A stretch of 64,000 nucleotides of DNA from Metellina segmentata (taxonomy: Eukaryota > Arthropoda > Arachnida > Araneae > Tetragnathidae). The translations under genes and the position numbers were made by a program. Under the pieces are notes generated by a model that did not search any database, was not told the DNA's origin, and worked only from the letters and a program-made list of their open reading frames with translations. Position 1 is the stretch's first letter, and each line of letters starts with the position of its first letter. Where the stretch lies: the NCBI GenBank assembly GCA_947359465.1, contig OX375873.1:135734899-135798898 (forward strand), in the 5' to 3' direction. Shown here piece after piece: positions 21,295-32,930 of the stretch.

Positions 21295-21985
21295 GGATGT
21301 TTGCAAGTTCGAAACTCAACCCAACCAAAAATCGTCCTAGCACGTGGGAGTACGTCTAATAACTGAGGAAGGGAAAAAAAACATCGATCTTGTTAGGAGA
21401 CTAACACACATACCGGAAAGTTAGTATACAGCAATGTATAAAATATAAATGTATTATGGGAGAGGAAGTTGAATAAACGTCGCTCTGGAGCAACAACACC
21501 AACAAGAAATTGGTGATGGTCCTGGATCGATCCCATAGAGAAATATCCGAGGATTGGCACCCCACACTACAAACTTCCACACCGACCCGGAGGTACCCGG
21601 ATGATCTGTCCTCCTTTCTATTTCACCTTCACCTATTCCTTCTGCTTTCTTTTCTAACCCCATTGTAGTTTTATGCTTGGCGGAGTTTGGCCAAATATGG
21701 CCCTTGTGCTATGACACAAAAGCAACGAACCAAACTTCTACACCAAGCCAACGTGAGGACATTTGAAGCCACGACATATTTAATGTGCACCGTGGGTTGG
21801 TGCACGTTAAATCTGTCATGATACTAGATCCAACTAAAGACGTTTACGTCGGTCTTTGGTTGGATTCAAACTCGCAACCCTCCGGGTACTTTGCAAACTA
21901 GGCTACCACTTTCCTGGCGTATTATTCTTGTTTGGCGCAGTGTGGCCCAATATGACCCTTGGGCCATAGAATTCCATTCAACCTG
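21295..21985. repeat. cluster of broken SINE A and C pieces, both strands
   Basis: 21295-21350: SINE A head (+). 21466-21600: SINE A tail and body on the minus strand (GCTCTGGAGCAACAAC, TGGTCCTGGATCGATCCC). 21665-21735: C tail (GTTTGGCCAAATATGGCCC). 21736-21910: SINE A on the minus strand containing a local inversion around AATGTGCACCGTGGGTTGGTGCACGTT. 21926-21985: C tail. At least four insertion or rearrangement events are needed. Confidence 0.6.
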
Positions 21986-22704
21986 TTGTATTATTGGAAG
22001 CAAACTTTCAGAATCCCCATATATAATCTGTATAGAAAAAATTGTTTGCAAAGGAAGACACCAAAATTCTTAGACTTAATACCCAACGAAAGCCCCTCTC
22101 TGGCCCAGCATCTTCCTTATTAACTCGAGTTCATTTATTTCATGCTTAATATTACTTATTTACCATGACTCCATTCCGGTGAGTGGCTTTATTTAAGAGG
22201 AGAAATGTCATACATTTGTTCTTTATTTCGATCCGGTTTCGCCTCTCGTGCCTCTCCAGATCCAAATCAATTGCGTAGCGAGACTCTCCGTCCCATAATC
22301 CCTTTCGCCCGAGGGTTTCTTTTCGCTTGATTATGTCCGGATGATAAAAAACGGATGCTGCTGCTGCCGCCTGCAGTTGCCGTCTGGAAGAAAAAAGAAG
22401 GGGAAATAATAACAGCTTCTCTCTGAAAGTTTGGGATCCAATTGGGCGAATTACATTTGTTCGCTCGTAATATGATTTCGGATGATTGAGCTGCCAGCTC
22501 TGCTGTTTGTTTGCGATAGCAGTGGACTTTTAGCCCCCCCCCTCCTTCTATAATTCGATTGGTAATTATTGCTAGAAGAAAGGTCGACACCAAAACTGGC
22601 CTTCGGCGTTCCCCCCCCAAGTCTCATCGAAAAGAGTTAACTAGAAATATTGATTGCTCTGGACGGTCTCAACTCAAACGTGCAATTGGTTGAGCCACTC
22701 CAAC
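21986..22704. other. non-coding stretch, nothing recognised
   Basis: Mixed composition with a 117-codon antisense frame at 22267-22620 without a domain; C-runs at 22534-22541 and 22611-22618. Confidence 0.4.
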
Positions 22705-23232
22705 CGTAAATGGTAGCCCGCTTGGAAGGGTAGTGGACCGGAGGGTTGCGAGTTCGAAACTACAACTAACCAAAGACCGTTGTGTAGAGGGTGCCGGATA
22801 ATTTTTAATCTGTTGTGGCCTCAAAGGTCCTCCCGTTTCCGTGGTCTGAAAGTTTGCAGAAGGGTGACAGCTCGTGTCTCAATCTCACCATCTGACAGTG
22901 ATTAAAAGCGAAGCTTGCCCACTTTTGGACCTTGCGCCATAAAGCCCTAATATCCAATCCTGACTGATTTAAAATGACGAGGTGTTGTCTTCGAATCGTT
23001 CCCTTTGAGGCTTGGCCAAACTTGGCCCCTGTGCCAAAAATTTCAACCAATCTTTCCCTTTAGGATGGATCAAGCTTTCCCTTTGGAATGGATCAATCTT
23101 TCCCTTATTGTTTCCCGTAGTTCTAAATTACGTAGTGTTGTCCTCAGATCTTTCCAATTGAGATTGATCCCGGACTATCGCCCTAGCCCGCGCGTTGCTC
23201 CAGTACGACATTAATTCAAATTTCTACCTGTA
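22705..23232 (+). repeat. SINE A interrupted by C-type tails
   Basis: Head GTAGCCCGCTTGGAAGGG and GGAGGGTTGCGAGTTCGAAA, with the body to about 22905. A C-type tail with CTTGCGCCATAAAGCCC (22910-22960) is inserted, A sequence resumes (AAAATGACGAGGTGTTGTC), a second C-like tail follows (GGCTTGGCCAAACTTGGCCC, 23010-23045), then three near-repeats of TCTTTCCCTTTRGGATGGATC and a full A tail to 23232. Confidence 0.65.
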
Positions 23233-24377
23233 CCGTTACCAATATATCGTTACGTTGCTCCAATAAGACGTTGGTTCAACTACCGCGAAGTACATAGCAT
23301 AACTATGTGTCTTCGGTTACTTTCAAATTATCTGCTGTTCAGAATGTTGATAAACAGATGAAAACCTTTTAGTAAAAGTGTAAAGCGTGAAAAAAGACTA
23401 AAAATTGGCCATTTCGGTGAAGCCAAACGTCCACCATAACGAGAGGTAAACGCGAATTTATGTTATTCTAGAAAAGTGTTACTCACTTTTTAACTAAGCC
23501 TTTCGAAGCCGCTTGTAAGCACCGGTGTCATTTACTGGTATGTTCGGAAGCATTAACATTTGTCTTCTATAGCACAAGATCTGAATGAAGATAACACCAG
23601 TGTGTGAACAGTTAGAAAAAGACTCCTCTATACCGTTTCGATGTGACTATCGTCGCATCAATATGAATAATATTTAAATATCTAAAATATTTTAATCAAT
23701 GGTATTCAGGAGGATTTGCCCGCTGCTCAAAGTTCATGTACAAGATGGTTAGTTTGTCTGACAACTCAACTCGGGTCCGCTTTGTATGTGCTGAAAATGC
23801 GAAGATAGATTGGACTAAGAGTTGAAATCAAACCGAGCCGAGAGAATATTGAGTACTTGTAAGTTAATGTAATTGCTTAGATTCATAGGAATAATCTTTT
23901 GGGGTAGCATTTACTAGGTTTACAATGTACGATTCAGATGGTGGTAAGTGGTAGTTTAACTATTTGAGAAGTTATAGTGTACTGACTGATTGCATAGTTT
24001 GAGAGAATGGGGTATTGATGGCGGACGTTATCTGGACATGCCACATTGGATGAATGTTGAGTGTTTATAATCTTCGGAGTAAATAGAACTGTCTCGAATT
24101 TCGCTGATTGAGGAATGTCTAACACATTTGGAGACTAAAATATTCTTGAGTTGGTGACCAAAAATTTGGAATGTGTATTAGCAGTGGAGAAAGAGTGTAT
24201 ATAAAAATACAGAACTGAGCTTATTTTCCAGTACAAAATTGTGAGAACGAAAGTATTTCGGACAGAGTTCTCTCTCTGTTCATTACGCAGATCGGAGCAA
24301 GGATAATTTATGTAGTATACTATTTTAGAATGGATTTTTCCTATTCTATTCGCCCTTCACCTCTTCCTCGACGTTAC
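23233..24377. other. AT-rich non-coding stretch
   Basis: No open frame above 65 codons with a domain and no shared repeat noticed. Confidence 0.4.
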
Positions 24378-24540
24378 TTAACCTTTAGACTACGTCAACT
24401 ACAGCAGCTGTACCATGATCATGTCAAGAAAGAATTTACACAAAGACTGGTACATCATTTGTACCTTGAAAGTTATAAGGATCACGCCAAGAATGAACCG
24501 AGCTTATTCTTTTTAAATCTATAGCCGTAGTCAAAGTTGT
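24378..24540. mobile_element. small TTAA-type MITE (family P2), decayed
   Basis: Begins TTAACCTTTAGACTACG and ends with the reverse of CTTTGACTACGGCTATAGATT. The same termini bound 38187-38321. It is slightly longer than that copy and its right TTAA has decayed to GTTG. Confidence 0.55.
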
Positions 24541-24600
24541 CGGTCTTTGACGAAGTTTTGCTAAATGTGGCCCTTGAGTCATAAAACCCCAAACCAACAG
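24541..24600 (+). repeat. SINE C tail fragment
   Basis: GTTTTGCTAAATGTGGCCC and GTCATAAAACCCCAAACC. Confidence 0.6.
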
Positions 24601-25739
24601 AATAAACATGAATAGGTTGATTAGCAAAGATTATAAAATGAATTCTGTGTTATTTCGTACTGAGTTGAGTAGTAAATTGAAAGCATTTTAAAATCTAAAG
24701 AGATGTGACAGCTCGAATAAATTCTAAAATCATCAATAAATCACTTAGCTTTTTGATCTTGTTTATGTTAAGAATTAAACCTTGGAAAGTACATATACAG
24801 TAAAGTTTACTTTGGATTTACATTAAAAACATTCAGGCAGTGTTCCGCAATTGATCCTTTGAGGGTAACAAAAAATGAAATTGCACTCAAGTTCAGGATT
24901 TTATGGGGAAAAGAATTACTCGAGAGATTACGTTGGGCATAACCTTGGGTAATGGATTAAATTTGAAATGGCTATAAAAATAAATTATATCGATAGATAA
25001 AAGAGCAATCCATGAATATTGCATATTGATCGCAATGCTGTAAATTACAATTGTTATCTGCTTTCAAGTTTCGATATTGTTTGGCGTGTGATGCTTGTGG
25101 GTACTCTGTTTTCAAAATTTACATCAGTACTTTGTTCACAACTTAATCGAATCATTTATGTCCCTTTCCGAATAAGTGGTTGATACTCCGTTTAATGGAA
25201 CAGTTCTTGGGTTCGGGCTTCAGTTGACTGATTTTAGTACATGTAGATATGTATATAGTGTATGTTCTGTACATGTAGAACATATATTCGACGCGAAGTA
25301 TCTTTTAACAGTTTCACTCTTTCATGTCTCTCTGGTGTATGAGATTATGAACTCGCGCATTTTCAAAAAATAATGTTGCTTTTGAAAAATACCAGATTGC
25401 GCTCACAACAATCTACAGTCACTTCATTGGATTCTCTACAATGTAAAATTGAATTGTCAATGCAATGTCGATCCCAACTCCAACTCTGTAAGAACAATTA
25501 AATTAACCCTGTAAATTGTTTTTTAGTTCAATTCATACATTTACGTTAGACTTCAATTTAATAAAAACTACAAATACTAATTCTGTCAAACCAACTTTGC
25601 CTGTATTTTGTGAAGAAAACACCCCTGAGAATAAACTGCTTTTATTCTACCGGTTCCATCTCTTCCATTCAGACTCTCATCGCATCGCTTCTCGCACACG
25701 GCTGTTAATTTGCATGACTACGCATATAAAAAACGGAAC
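24601..25739. other. AT-rich non-coding stretch
   Basis: Nothing recognised. Confidence 0.4.
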
Positions 25740-25848
25740 ACTTGTGACGAGGCACATGTCACACCACCCCAACGTGAAGACATTTGAGGCCATGTTAGAT
25801 TTAACATGCGTCAGCTCCTCATATGCACGACGGTCTTTAGGTCTGTAT
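25740..25848 (-). repeat. SINE A fragment
   Basis: Reverse strand carries GACCGTCGTGCATATGAGG, TGGCCTCAAATGTCTTCACG and TTGGGGTGGTGTGAC. Confidence 0.65.
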
Positions 25849-27289
25849 TTCTAAGAGTCACAATTCTTCGGTTCTTCTAAACCGTCTCCTCCAGTAGGAA
25901 TTAAAATCGAAACTATTTAAGAAGCGTAAGGTGACGACATCTCATGAGGTTCTGTCGAGCTAAATGGAGATGAAGATATTTATGCTGTTGTACGTGTTTC
26001 TTATACACGTCCTGAGAGTGATGTGAACTTGCTTTTTTTAAGATTATAATTTCGGCTCTTCGCGAATAAACATTTCCAAAAATAAACTCCGAATCGAAAT
26101 ACAAGAGTTGATTGGTCAACGCCGAATAGATGAAGCATCTGACGGCGATAAACTCCATTGTAAGGTTAAACCCGAAATGTATCATGTGAGAGCAGTAGCA
26201 AAATCTCAGACCGTCTGGTTTGATTTTTACTGTAAATCTCGTACACTACGGGAATTATTTACAACCAACACATTTTTGGAGGGGAATTTGATGCTTCACA
26301 CAAAGCAAATATCCTCGGAAAAAATGAAACCACGTGAGTGGAAAACATTTTGATTTCGGATTTTCAGTAAACATGCACAGTAAAATCATCTGCATCTGTC
26401 TAGTCAATTTTTAGGTTTTTTTTCAACTAGATAGTTGAAAAAAATTAAATTGAGAGCATATTTAATATATTCGTAGATCTTTTCGACACGTGGTTTCACA
26501 CTTTTATCGACGATATGCAGCTATCTAACACTAAAGCACATGCTTAAGAATCGAAACGCAAAAACAGTTGCTTGGTTATTTTTTACAGTCGTTCGTTTTG
26601 CTATTTCATTCACGTTTTACTACACGCGGACTAATTTGAGCAATACTTGTGGCTTAAAATAAAATCCGATCCACTACGAATATGTCAGGATATAATCGGA
26701 ACCTTTTGAACCAAGGGTCTGAGCATTTTAGGATGCGAGAAATTTCCAAACCTGTACCCTTGCCTACCTTTATGGTTTTGCTTTATATTCCTTCCTCCTT
26801 CAATGAATCTCTAACAACTAACCATCTAAACATATACCCACCTACACATCAATCAATCAGAGACCCAGAGAAAGATGCAAAAATACAGAATGGACTTTCA
26901 AGTGTAATGCCTTTCCAAAGCATTCAATTTCTCAAACCTTTCCCCACTAAATCAGGCAAGATGAATTGCTTGAGACGTCTCTTCGGTTGTTTTACCCATC
27001 AGAAATCCAATAGCTAATCTAAAAATGGGACATTTCTTTTTCTAACGTTCTGGAAACATGCAGCAACGAAAGAGAACAATCCAAACCGGTCTTTTCCCTT
27101 TACACGTTTGGTTTCGAATCGTGAAAGCGTTCGAGAGATGAGGTTTCGACAAATGACGTTTTCGATGGAACACGCCGAGGCGAATGGGATCGGATAGTGG
27201 GAAGAATCCTTTTCTCGAAAAATCCAATTCAGGAATAGAAAATAAATTTGCTTTCTTGTGAGAGGGACACAATAGGTGAGAGTGAGTTG
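25849..27289. other. non-coding stretch
   Basis: Frames of 80-117 codons occur at 25913-26185 (minus), 26108-26353, 26682-27017 and 27014-27377 (minus). None shows a known domain or splice-bounded structure, and the last runs into a SINE C. Confidence 0.35.
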
Positions 27290-27295
27290 GTTGGG

Positions 27296-27430
27296 ATTTG
27301 AGGCCATATTTGGCCATGCTGCACCCAACACAAGACAGGAAATATCGAATAATGGACGCAAGAACACTTACTAACACAGAAAAGAGGAATACACACAGTG
27401 AGGAATTGAACCTGTCCGACAGTATTGGTA
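27296..27430 (-). repeat. SINE C, partial
   Basis: Reverse strand has the C tail (GCATGGCCAAATATGGCC), GTCCATTATTCGATATTTCC, CTCTTTTCTGTGTTAGTAAG and a decayed B box. Confidence 0.7.
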
Positions 27431-27454
27431 ATGTGGCGTTGTGGGAACCACAAG

Positions 27455-28498
27455 CAATACAATGGGGTTGGACTAAGATGATTACCTTTTCAAGTTATTT
27501 ATTTTACTTAAAAGGGTTCAATGACAATTGGAAAAATATCTTCGGAATTACGTACTGTAACGTTACCGTGGGGGTCCCTCTGACCACAGCTTTCATGGTG
27601 GTCCATGAGTTTATGACCGGATGGGGGTATCCCCTTCTCTTTATGCGATAGCGGCTTCGGAAGAACGTGTGACTCGAGGAAAAGGAGAATCGTGGAAAAC
27701 CGAAACGGGAGCGGACGCAGGACGACTCTGCTCCGTTTTGAATCCGCGGGACTGAAACCCTAATTTGTACAATATCTATTAGCCTCGAAATAGTTTTAAC
27801 TTATATGTGTTCTTCTATAATTAATTAAATGTGCTGTAATTCTAAATGTCTCGAGAGAAGACCCCACACGTTCTTCCGAAGCCGCTATCGCATAAAGAGA
27901 AGGGGATACCCCCATCCGGTCATAAACTCATGGACCACCATGAAAGCTGTGGTCAGAGGGACCCCCACGGTGACGTTACACGTACAAATAAACGATCACC
28001 GATTGACTGTTCACGAAGAAAAAAAAATGTCTCTCTTCACAATAAATTTTTTACCGGTGTTTAACCTCACTGTATAGCTGTCTCGAGAGCTCTACCGTCC
28101 ACCACTTCCTCCAGAGGCTTCTCACTCTCGTCTCTTTCAGTTTTTCGGAGGAGTCCGCCTCCCTCTTGGAATATCGTTCGTGTGTTTTCCAATGACACCT
28201 GCAACACTCAAAGTGTGTCAATTCCACACGTGCGAGTTCCCTCTTTGGATCTGGGAACCATTAATAAGTCACGTGTGAGACCACCAAGTGCCAGATGCAA
28301 GAAGTTGGATTAACAAGCAGACTCTGGCAGATTTACTGCCTTTCTGGCCTGAGTTATTTCAGAACTGTAACGCACGTCGTCTTTTTTTAGGGGGAGGGGG
28401 TCGTCTTCTCCCCTCTCTTGGCAGACGCACTATGATCTGGGCGTCGAAAACTTCTTTTACTCCAGACGTCACAGCCACCACTCGGTTTCTTAATTAAA
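27455..28498 (+). repeat. dispersed repeat G, copy 2, split by a foldback element
   Basis: 27455-27555 matches 12740-12800 (ACAATGGGGTTGGACTAAG). 28085-28498 matches 12850-13190 (TTTTTCGGAGGAGTCCGCC, CTTTCTGGCCTGAGTTATTT, G-rich run, CCAGACGTCAC). The foldback at 27556-27980 lies between. Confidence 0.6.
27556..27980. mobile_element. foldback element, 116-bp arms, 5-bp TSD
   Basis: Arms 27556-27671 and 27865-27980 are near-perfect inverted copies: TGTAACGTTACCGTGGGGGT through CTGACCACAGCTTTCATGG to GGCTTCGGAAGAACGTGTG. The flanking CGTAC occurs at 27551-27555 and 27981-27985. The 193-bp loop has no frame of note. A decayed relative is at 2861-3215. Confidence 0.85.
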
Positions 28499-28789
28499 CC
28501 CTTCCAGGCTGCACTGTATCACTAAGGTATCACTAGTGATTGAAGCTATTGTTTTTCCACCTATACAAGAACACCGGTCTGGTGGTTAAGGTGTTAACCT
28601 CTATATAGGAAGGTACATGGTTCGAATACGGGTCACTGTGTATGGTGTAGAGGCGGCTGGTGCACCTTCAATCTGTCCTGGCCGAAAGTCCTCGCGTAGG
28701 GTTGGTGTGGAAGTATGGAGAGTGGGGTTCCTCGTATCTGACCGTGGTTCAAAATAACGTGCTGTTGTCCTCTGATCTTTCCCTTGGGG

Positions 28790-29416
28790 CAGGGGTGGCC
28801 AACCTGTGGCGCATGCGCTAAACTTGGCGCATTTGATGATTACAAGTGGCGCATTGCATCCTTGCGCCTACATATTCTTTGAATATAAGTGAACAAGCAT
28901 TTTCATCCATGAAATTCATTGAAAGGAAAACGAGTTAGCGAATGAATGATTCAAATTTGAAAAAATTCTCTGTTGCTCTCAGTAACAACTTTACACCAAA
29001 CATTGAAAGACTAGCGAAATCCAAACAGGCTCAAAAGTCTTATTCATGGTAAGTAATGTTTATGTGCTGTAATAGACATTGTTTTACGCACAATAGTTAA
29101 AGCATTTTAAAATGTAAATTATAATATAATTAAATTAAGTTAAGTAATGGTAATTAAATTAATTAATTAAAATTAACTTAAATTAATTATATTTACATTA
29201 AGTTAATTAATTGTAATTAAATTAAGTTCATTAATTGTAATCAAATTAAGTTAATTACTTATAATGTCTATAAACAAACTTTTATTAAAAAAGTTATTAA
29301 GGATATGGCAGGACCATGAACGTAAGGTAGAAAAGGTGCTTGAGTTATATGGCGCATTGGAACTCGTATGTATAAAAAAAAATTGGCGCATGGCATGTAA
29401 AAGGTTGGCTACTCTT
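28790..29416. mobile_element. hAT-type element, internally deleted, 8-bp TSD
   Basis: Ends CAGGGGTGGCCAACCT and, reversed on the right, CAAGAGTAGCCAACCT (13 of 16 match). Flanked by CCTTGGGG and CCTTAGGG. GGCGCA words recur near both ends. It keeps only the C-terminal end of the transposase gene and AT-rich filler made of TTAATTAAATTAAGT repeats (29100-29260). Confidence 0.85.
28888..29052 (+). pseudogene. hAT transposase C-terminal dimerisation domain, remnant
   Basis: The frame reads SEQAFSSMKFIERK, then NDSNLKKFSVALSNNFTPNI and ERLAKSKQAQKSYSW, ending at TAA 29050-29052. This is the hAT C-terminal (hATC) pattern: an E-x-x-FS-x-MK block, then leucine-rich helices, then a short conserved tail, as in ZBED/GTF2I-repeat-like hAT transposases. 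One premature TAG lies at 28936-28938. The BED finger and the rest of the catalytic core are deleted. Confidence 0.75.
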
Positions 29417-29617
29417 GCCTTAGGGTATGGATCCTGGACCGTCGTCAATAGCCTATTGTATTTCTCTAGTCCGACGTTAATTAAATATTACGAAAAATTA
29501 CCTATACAAGAACATAATTTGTATTGGAAACTAGGATTTGTGATAAATTACACTAATTCTTAATCAGTTATTTGGTCCGACCTGGCCTTCCGCTATAAAA
29601 GCCAGCCAACCTTTCTC

Positions 29618-29805
29618 TGCCGTGACCTCAAATGTCCGGTGTGAAAGTTTGGAGAGTCGGGTACCAGCTCAGGTGTAATTTCATCTGACCATGGTTCAAA
29701 ATGACGTGGGTTTTTATCCTCGGATCTTTACGTTAGGGGATTGATCCCGGACCGTCGTCAATCCGTTGTGTTGCTCTGTTTCGACGTTAATTAAAATTAC
29801 CTTGC
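29618..29805 (+). repeat. SINE A body and tail
   Basis: GTGACCTCAAATGTCCGG, GTGTGAAAGTTTGGAGAGTC, GGATTGATCCCGGACCGTCG and TTCGACGTTAATTAAAATTACC. Confidence 0.75.
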
Positions 29806-29817
29806 TACTAAACAGGG

Positions 29818-30042
29818 GGGTTGTCGTAGCTCAATGGGTATGCCCATAGCGCTAACAACTTTGGAATTGTAAGCGACGCAGGTTCGATTGCTGTCAGTTG
29901 CTTTCTTTCATGGGTGCATTTTTCTCTTCTGAGTTAGACCCGTACACTTAAAGTTTTTTTCTATTACTCGAAACTGTATGTATTGTGTCTGGCGCATCAC
30001 TGCCAAATACTGCCTTTGAGATATTAAACCGCAAAACCAACC
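29818..30042 (+). repeat. SINE C, full length
   Basis: Head GTCGTAGCTCAATGGGTATGC, B box CAGGTTCGATTGCTGTC, then the body and tail (CTGGCGCATCACTGCCAAAT, ATTAAACCGCAAAACCAACCC). It lies directly after a SINE A tail. Confidence 0.8.
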
Positions 30043-30689
30043 CACTATACTAAACGGAACATTTTTAGATAGTTGGGTTACCACCCCTTTAACCATTCGA
30101 AAATTCCCTTTGCAGGATTACGGAGATGAAGGTCTAGACACTTCCCACGACTATAAACTGCTTCTGCAACCCGTCCTCAAACCCCCCCCCCCGACCCCTT
30201 TCGGGTAATCCCTTCCGAGAGAGGGGGTTTCTCTCATTACGCATTCAGCACTGCGGCGGGAGAAGTATCCGGAATTTTTCGCCCTCAAATTCAACTTTCC
30301 AACTAATTAGAAGGGTAGAAGTTGATGGGGTGGGATTTAATTGGAGGGCGATTAATTAATCATTCTTTCATGGCAGATAAGCTCTCCGCTGCTTCCCTCT
30401 AGAATTTCCAAAAGCGACGATAAAATTTTTGAATCCTCGACGAGAGATATTCGGGGTTGGGAGACAACGGTGCAGGGCAGGTTAATTGAATTATCAGAGT
30501 CGGAAGTCGGATGTAAATAAATTGACGTATTCGGGACTCGCAATAGGGTTTTAATGATTGAAAATACATCACGTGCCTTGAAGGGTCATGTAAATCCCGG
30601 TATAATTAGCACTTGTCTCACTACAGTCATTTGATACACTAGATGGAGCACGTTAGTCGTGGAAAGCTAAGCAACCATTGTTGCGATGT
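30043..30689. other. non-coding, mixed composition
   Basis: C-run at 30181-30192; nothing else recognised. Confidence 0.4.
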
Positions 30690-30800
30690 CGTGGCTTGGC
30701 GGACATGCTCATTGCGCTAGCAATGTGTGATTTTGTAGGCGGTGAAGGTGCGATTCCTCACTGGGTGCTATTTGCAACACATGCTCGACTCCAGTTTCTG
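30690..30800 (+). repeat. SINE C head fragment
   Basis: GGCGGACATGCTCATTGCGC, AGCAATGTGTGATTTTGTAG, GGCGGTGAAGGTGCGATTCC: a tRNA-like head with recognisable B box. Confidence 0.6.
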
Positions 30801-30892
30801 TTTGTCACATTTCGATTTCCTGTTTTTTAACATCAACGTTTCAAGTTTTTTTAATGTACCTTCTTAAAACTACGAGATTTGATTGGGCAAAG

Positions 30893-31214
30893 ACGACCAA
30901 CCGGTCTGGTGGTTAAGGTGTTAGCCTCGAGATCGGAAGGTTCTTGGTTGAATCCAGGTCAGTTTATGTACGTTTGTAAGCGTATGGTGTATTGGCGGCT
31001 GGCGCAACTTAAATCTGTCGTGGCCGAAAGTCATCACCTTGAGTTTATGTGGAAGTTTGGAGAGTGGGGTGCCAACTCGGGTGTGTTGCCTCGTCATTTG
31101 AACGTGGTTCAAAATGACGTGGTATTGTCCTCGGATCTTTCCCTTAGGAGATTGATCTCGGAACGTCGTCAACAGCCCTTTGTGTTGCTCTGGTACGATG
31201 TTAATTAAAAATTA
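30893..31214 (+). repeat. SINE B, full length
   Basis: Head GACCAACCGGTCTGGTGG, TTAAGGTGTTAGCCTCGAG, GGTTGAATCCAGGTCAG (B box), then GCGTATGGTGTATTGGCGGC, the shared body, GAGATTGATCTCGGAACG and tail ACGATGTTAATTAAAAATTAC. Confidence 0.85.
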
Positions 31215-31544
31215 CTAAAATTGATAGGACAAAATCCCATCCAAATCTTTTCGCGTTTTTACGTTCAGTTATTTTTTTTAATCTCAGTGCTCTTATCCAT
31301 TCCAATATTTATATCATACATTATTTCCATACTTTATAATTTATACCATGTTGTTGATCAGCATGTTTTTTAATCATGGAATTCCATTGCTTATAATTTT
31401 TATTATTTCTTTTCACGAACTCTTTTTATGTTCTTTATCTAAGTGAGAAAATCGTGAAATTTAAATTTTTGTTTTATGTTGCGCAAGACTTAAATCTTAC
31501 ATTTTATTACAATATTTTAAAATTTAAATTGATTTTTTATTTTG
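31215..31544. other. very AT-rich non-coding
   Basis: Nothing recognised. Confidence 0.45.
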
Positions 31545-31740
31545 ATCTTATGTTTGACACAGCATGTTCACTTTTGGACTTTGCGCCCTAAAACCGCAAA
31601 ATCCAATCCTCACTGGGTGCATTTCTCTCTTTTGTGTAAAACTTTCAGTTCGTGTATGTCTTACTTGATATTGTATGTCTTGTGTATGGCGCAATTTGAC
31701 CAAATATGGCCATTGCACCCCAGAAAACCCAACAACTATT
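31545..31740 (+). repeat. SINE C, two overlapping partial copies
   Basis: A tail (CTTTTGGACTTTGCGCCC) is followed by a second body (CCTCACTGGGTGCATTTCTC, TACTTGATATTGTATGTCTT, CAATTTGACCAAATATGGCC) and tail. Confidence 0.7.
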
Positions 31741-32930
31741 CCCACGGCACGTTATAAAATGCATTTTCTCTATTTAAAAACCAGATATTTAGTACATTTA
31801 AAAGACAATGAAAAGTGGAATGCAATGGTTTCTTCGGAGATGAAAAAAATATATTTGAATTAAAATTATTAGAGGGGATATGAAGGTACCGGTAGGCACT
31901 ATACTTAGAGACATAGGGAATCAAAGTTAACGCTCCGACTGGTTCCGAAAATATATCTAGTTCATCAAATCTGGCTAGTTTTCATCTAATTATGAGATCT
32001 CGGCGAAATGACGGAGTTGCCTTAACCCTTCTAGAGGTTATCTATTGAACGAGATCATCAGAAAACCGGAAATAAAATCCTCCTCTTCTAGTTTAAAACT
32101 TTCATAACTGAACCAAGGAAACATTAATTCAAACTGAAACATACAAGACTGATAAAATTCGATACTTTGTTTCCACACCACCCCCTTTCATCCATGCACG
32201 AAGCACAGGAAAATAATCAAATCGGCTGCGTTTAGTTTTTACGAAAGCAATATATATCGCACCCTTCAATCATATTACCTTTACTACCCACATACCAATC
32301 ATAACAACAAGAAGTAAAAGCCCCTTCCCACTTTGCGGAATTCCTCACGTTCACGAACACACGGCTTTTCCGGACGGAGGGAATTTAAATAATCTTCCAC
32401 CCCGGTGGTTCGAAATACCACCGTTTCCCATCCTGAATAGACCAAACACACCGCGAACCCCATTCAGAAGTTGCGAGAGATATTTAAATGTATTCACTCG
32501 ACACATCCGCAAACATTTCCAATAGGCGACGGAATATCACCGACTTATGAAAATGATTCCGCATTGGAGTGGGCTTCATTGGGTCGCCGTCTGTCAATTT
32601 GTAAAGGATTTTTAAACAAAAGGCTGAAATGGCATTTCCTCTCGCATGAATAACTCATGCAGTCTGTTTATTCGCGCATTCTGGAATCTCGTATGCAAGC
32701 ATAAATTTAAATCGTATCTTTTAAAAGTGATCATCCGCAGGCGTCTCATAATGCGCAAATGTCATCTCGTGCCATTTCGATGGTATGCATGCCATATTTA
32801 ATTGACTAGTGTCTGAGGGTCTATTGTGTTTGTCACATCGCTGCTACTACACGAAATGCTACGTTAAGAACCACGTCTTACTGTACATGCTTAAGAACTG
32901 CGTCTTGGACTTGGACATCGCAGGTGTCCC
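31741..32930. other. non-coding stretch
   Basis: Short frames only (up to 62 codons). 32180-32780 has mixed composition and no repeat partner in the window. Confidence 0.4.

Larger units (their letters stand above)
28570..29490 (+). repeat. SINE B, split by a hAT-like element
   Basis: The head CCGGTCTGGTGGTTAAGGTG with ATGGTTCGAATACGGGTC runs through GTATGGTGTAGAGGCGGC, the shared A/B body and CTCTGATCTTTCCCTTGGGG, where a 627-bp element intervenes. It resumes at 29417 with CCTTAGGGTATGGATCCTGG and ends TCCGACGTTAATTAAATATT. Confidence 0.85.
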
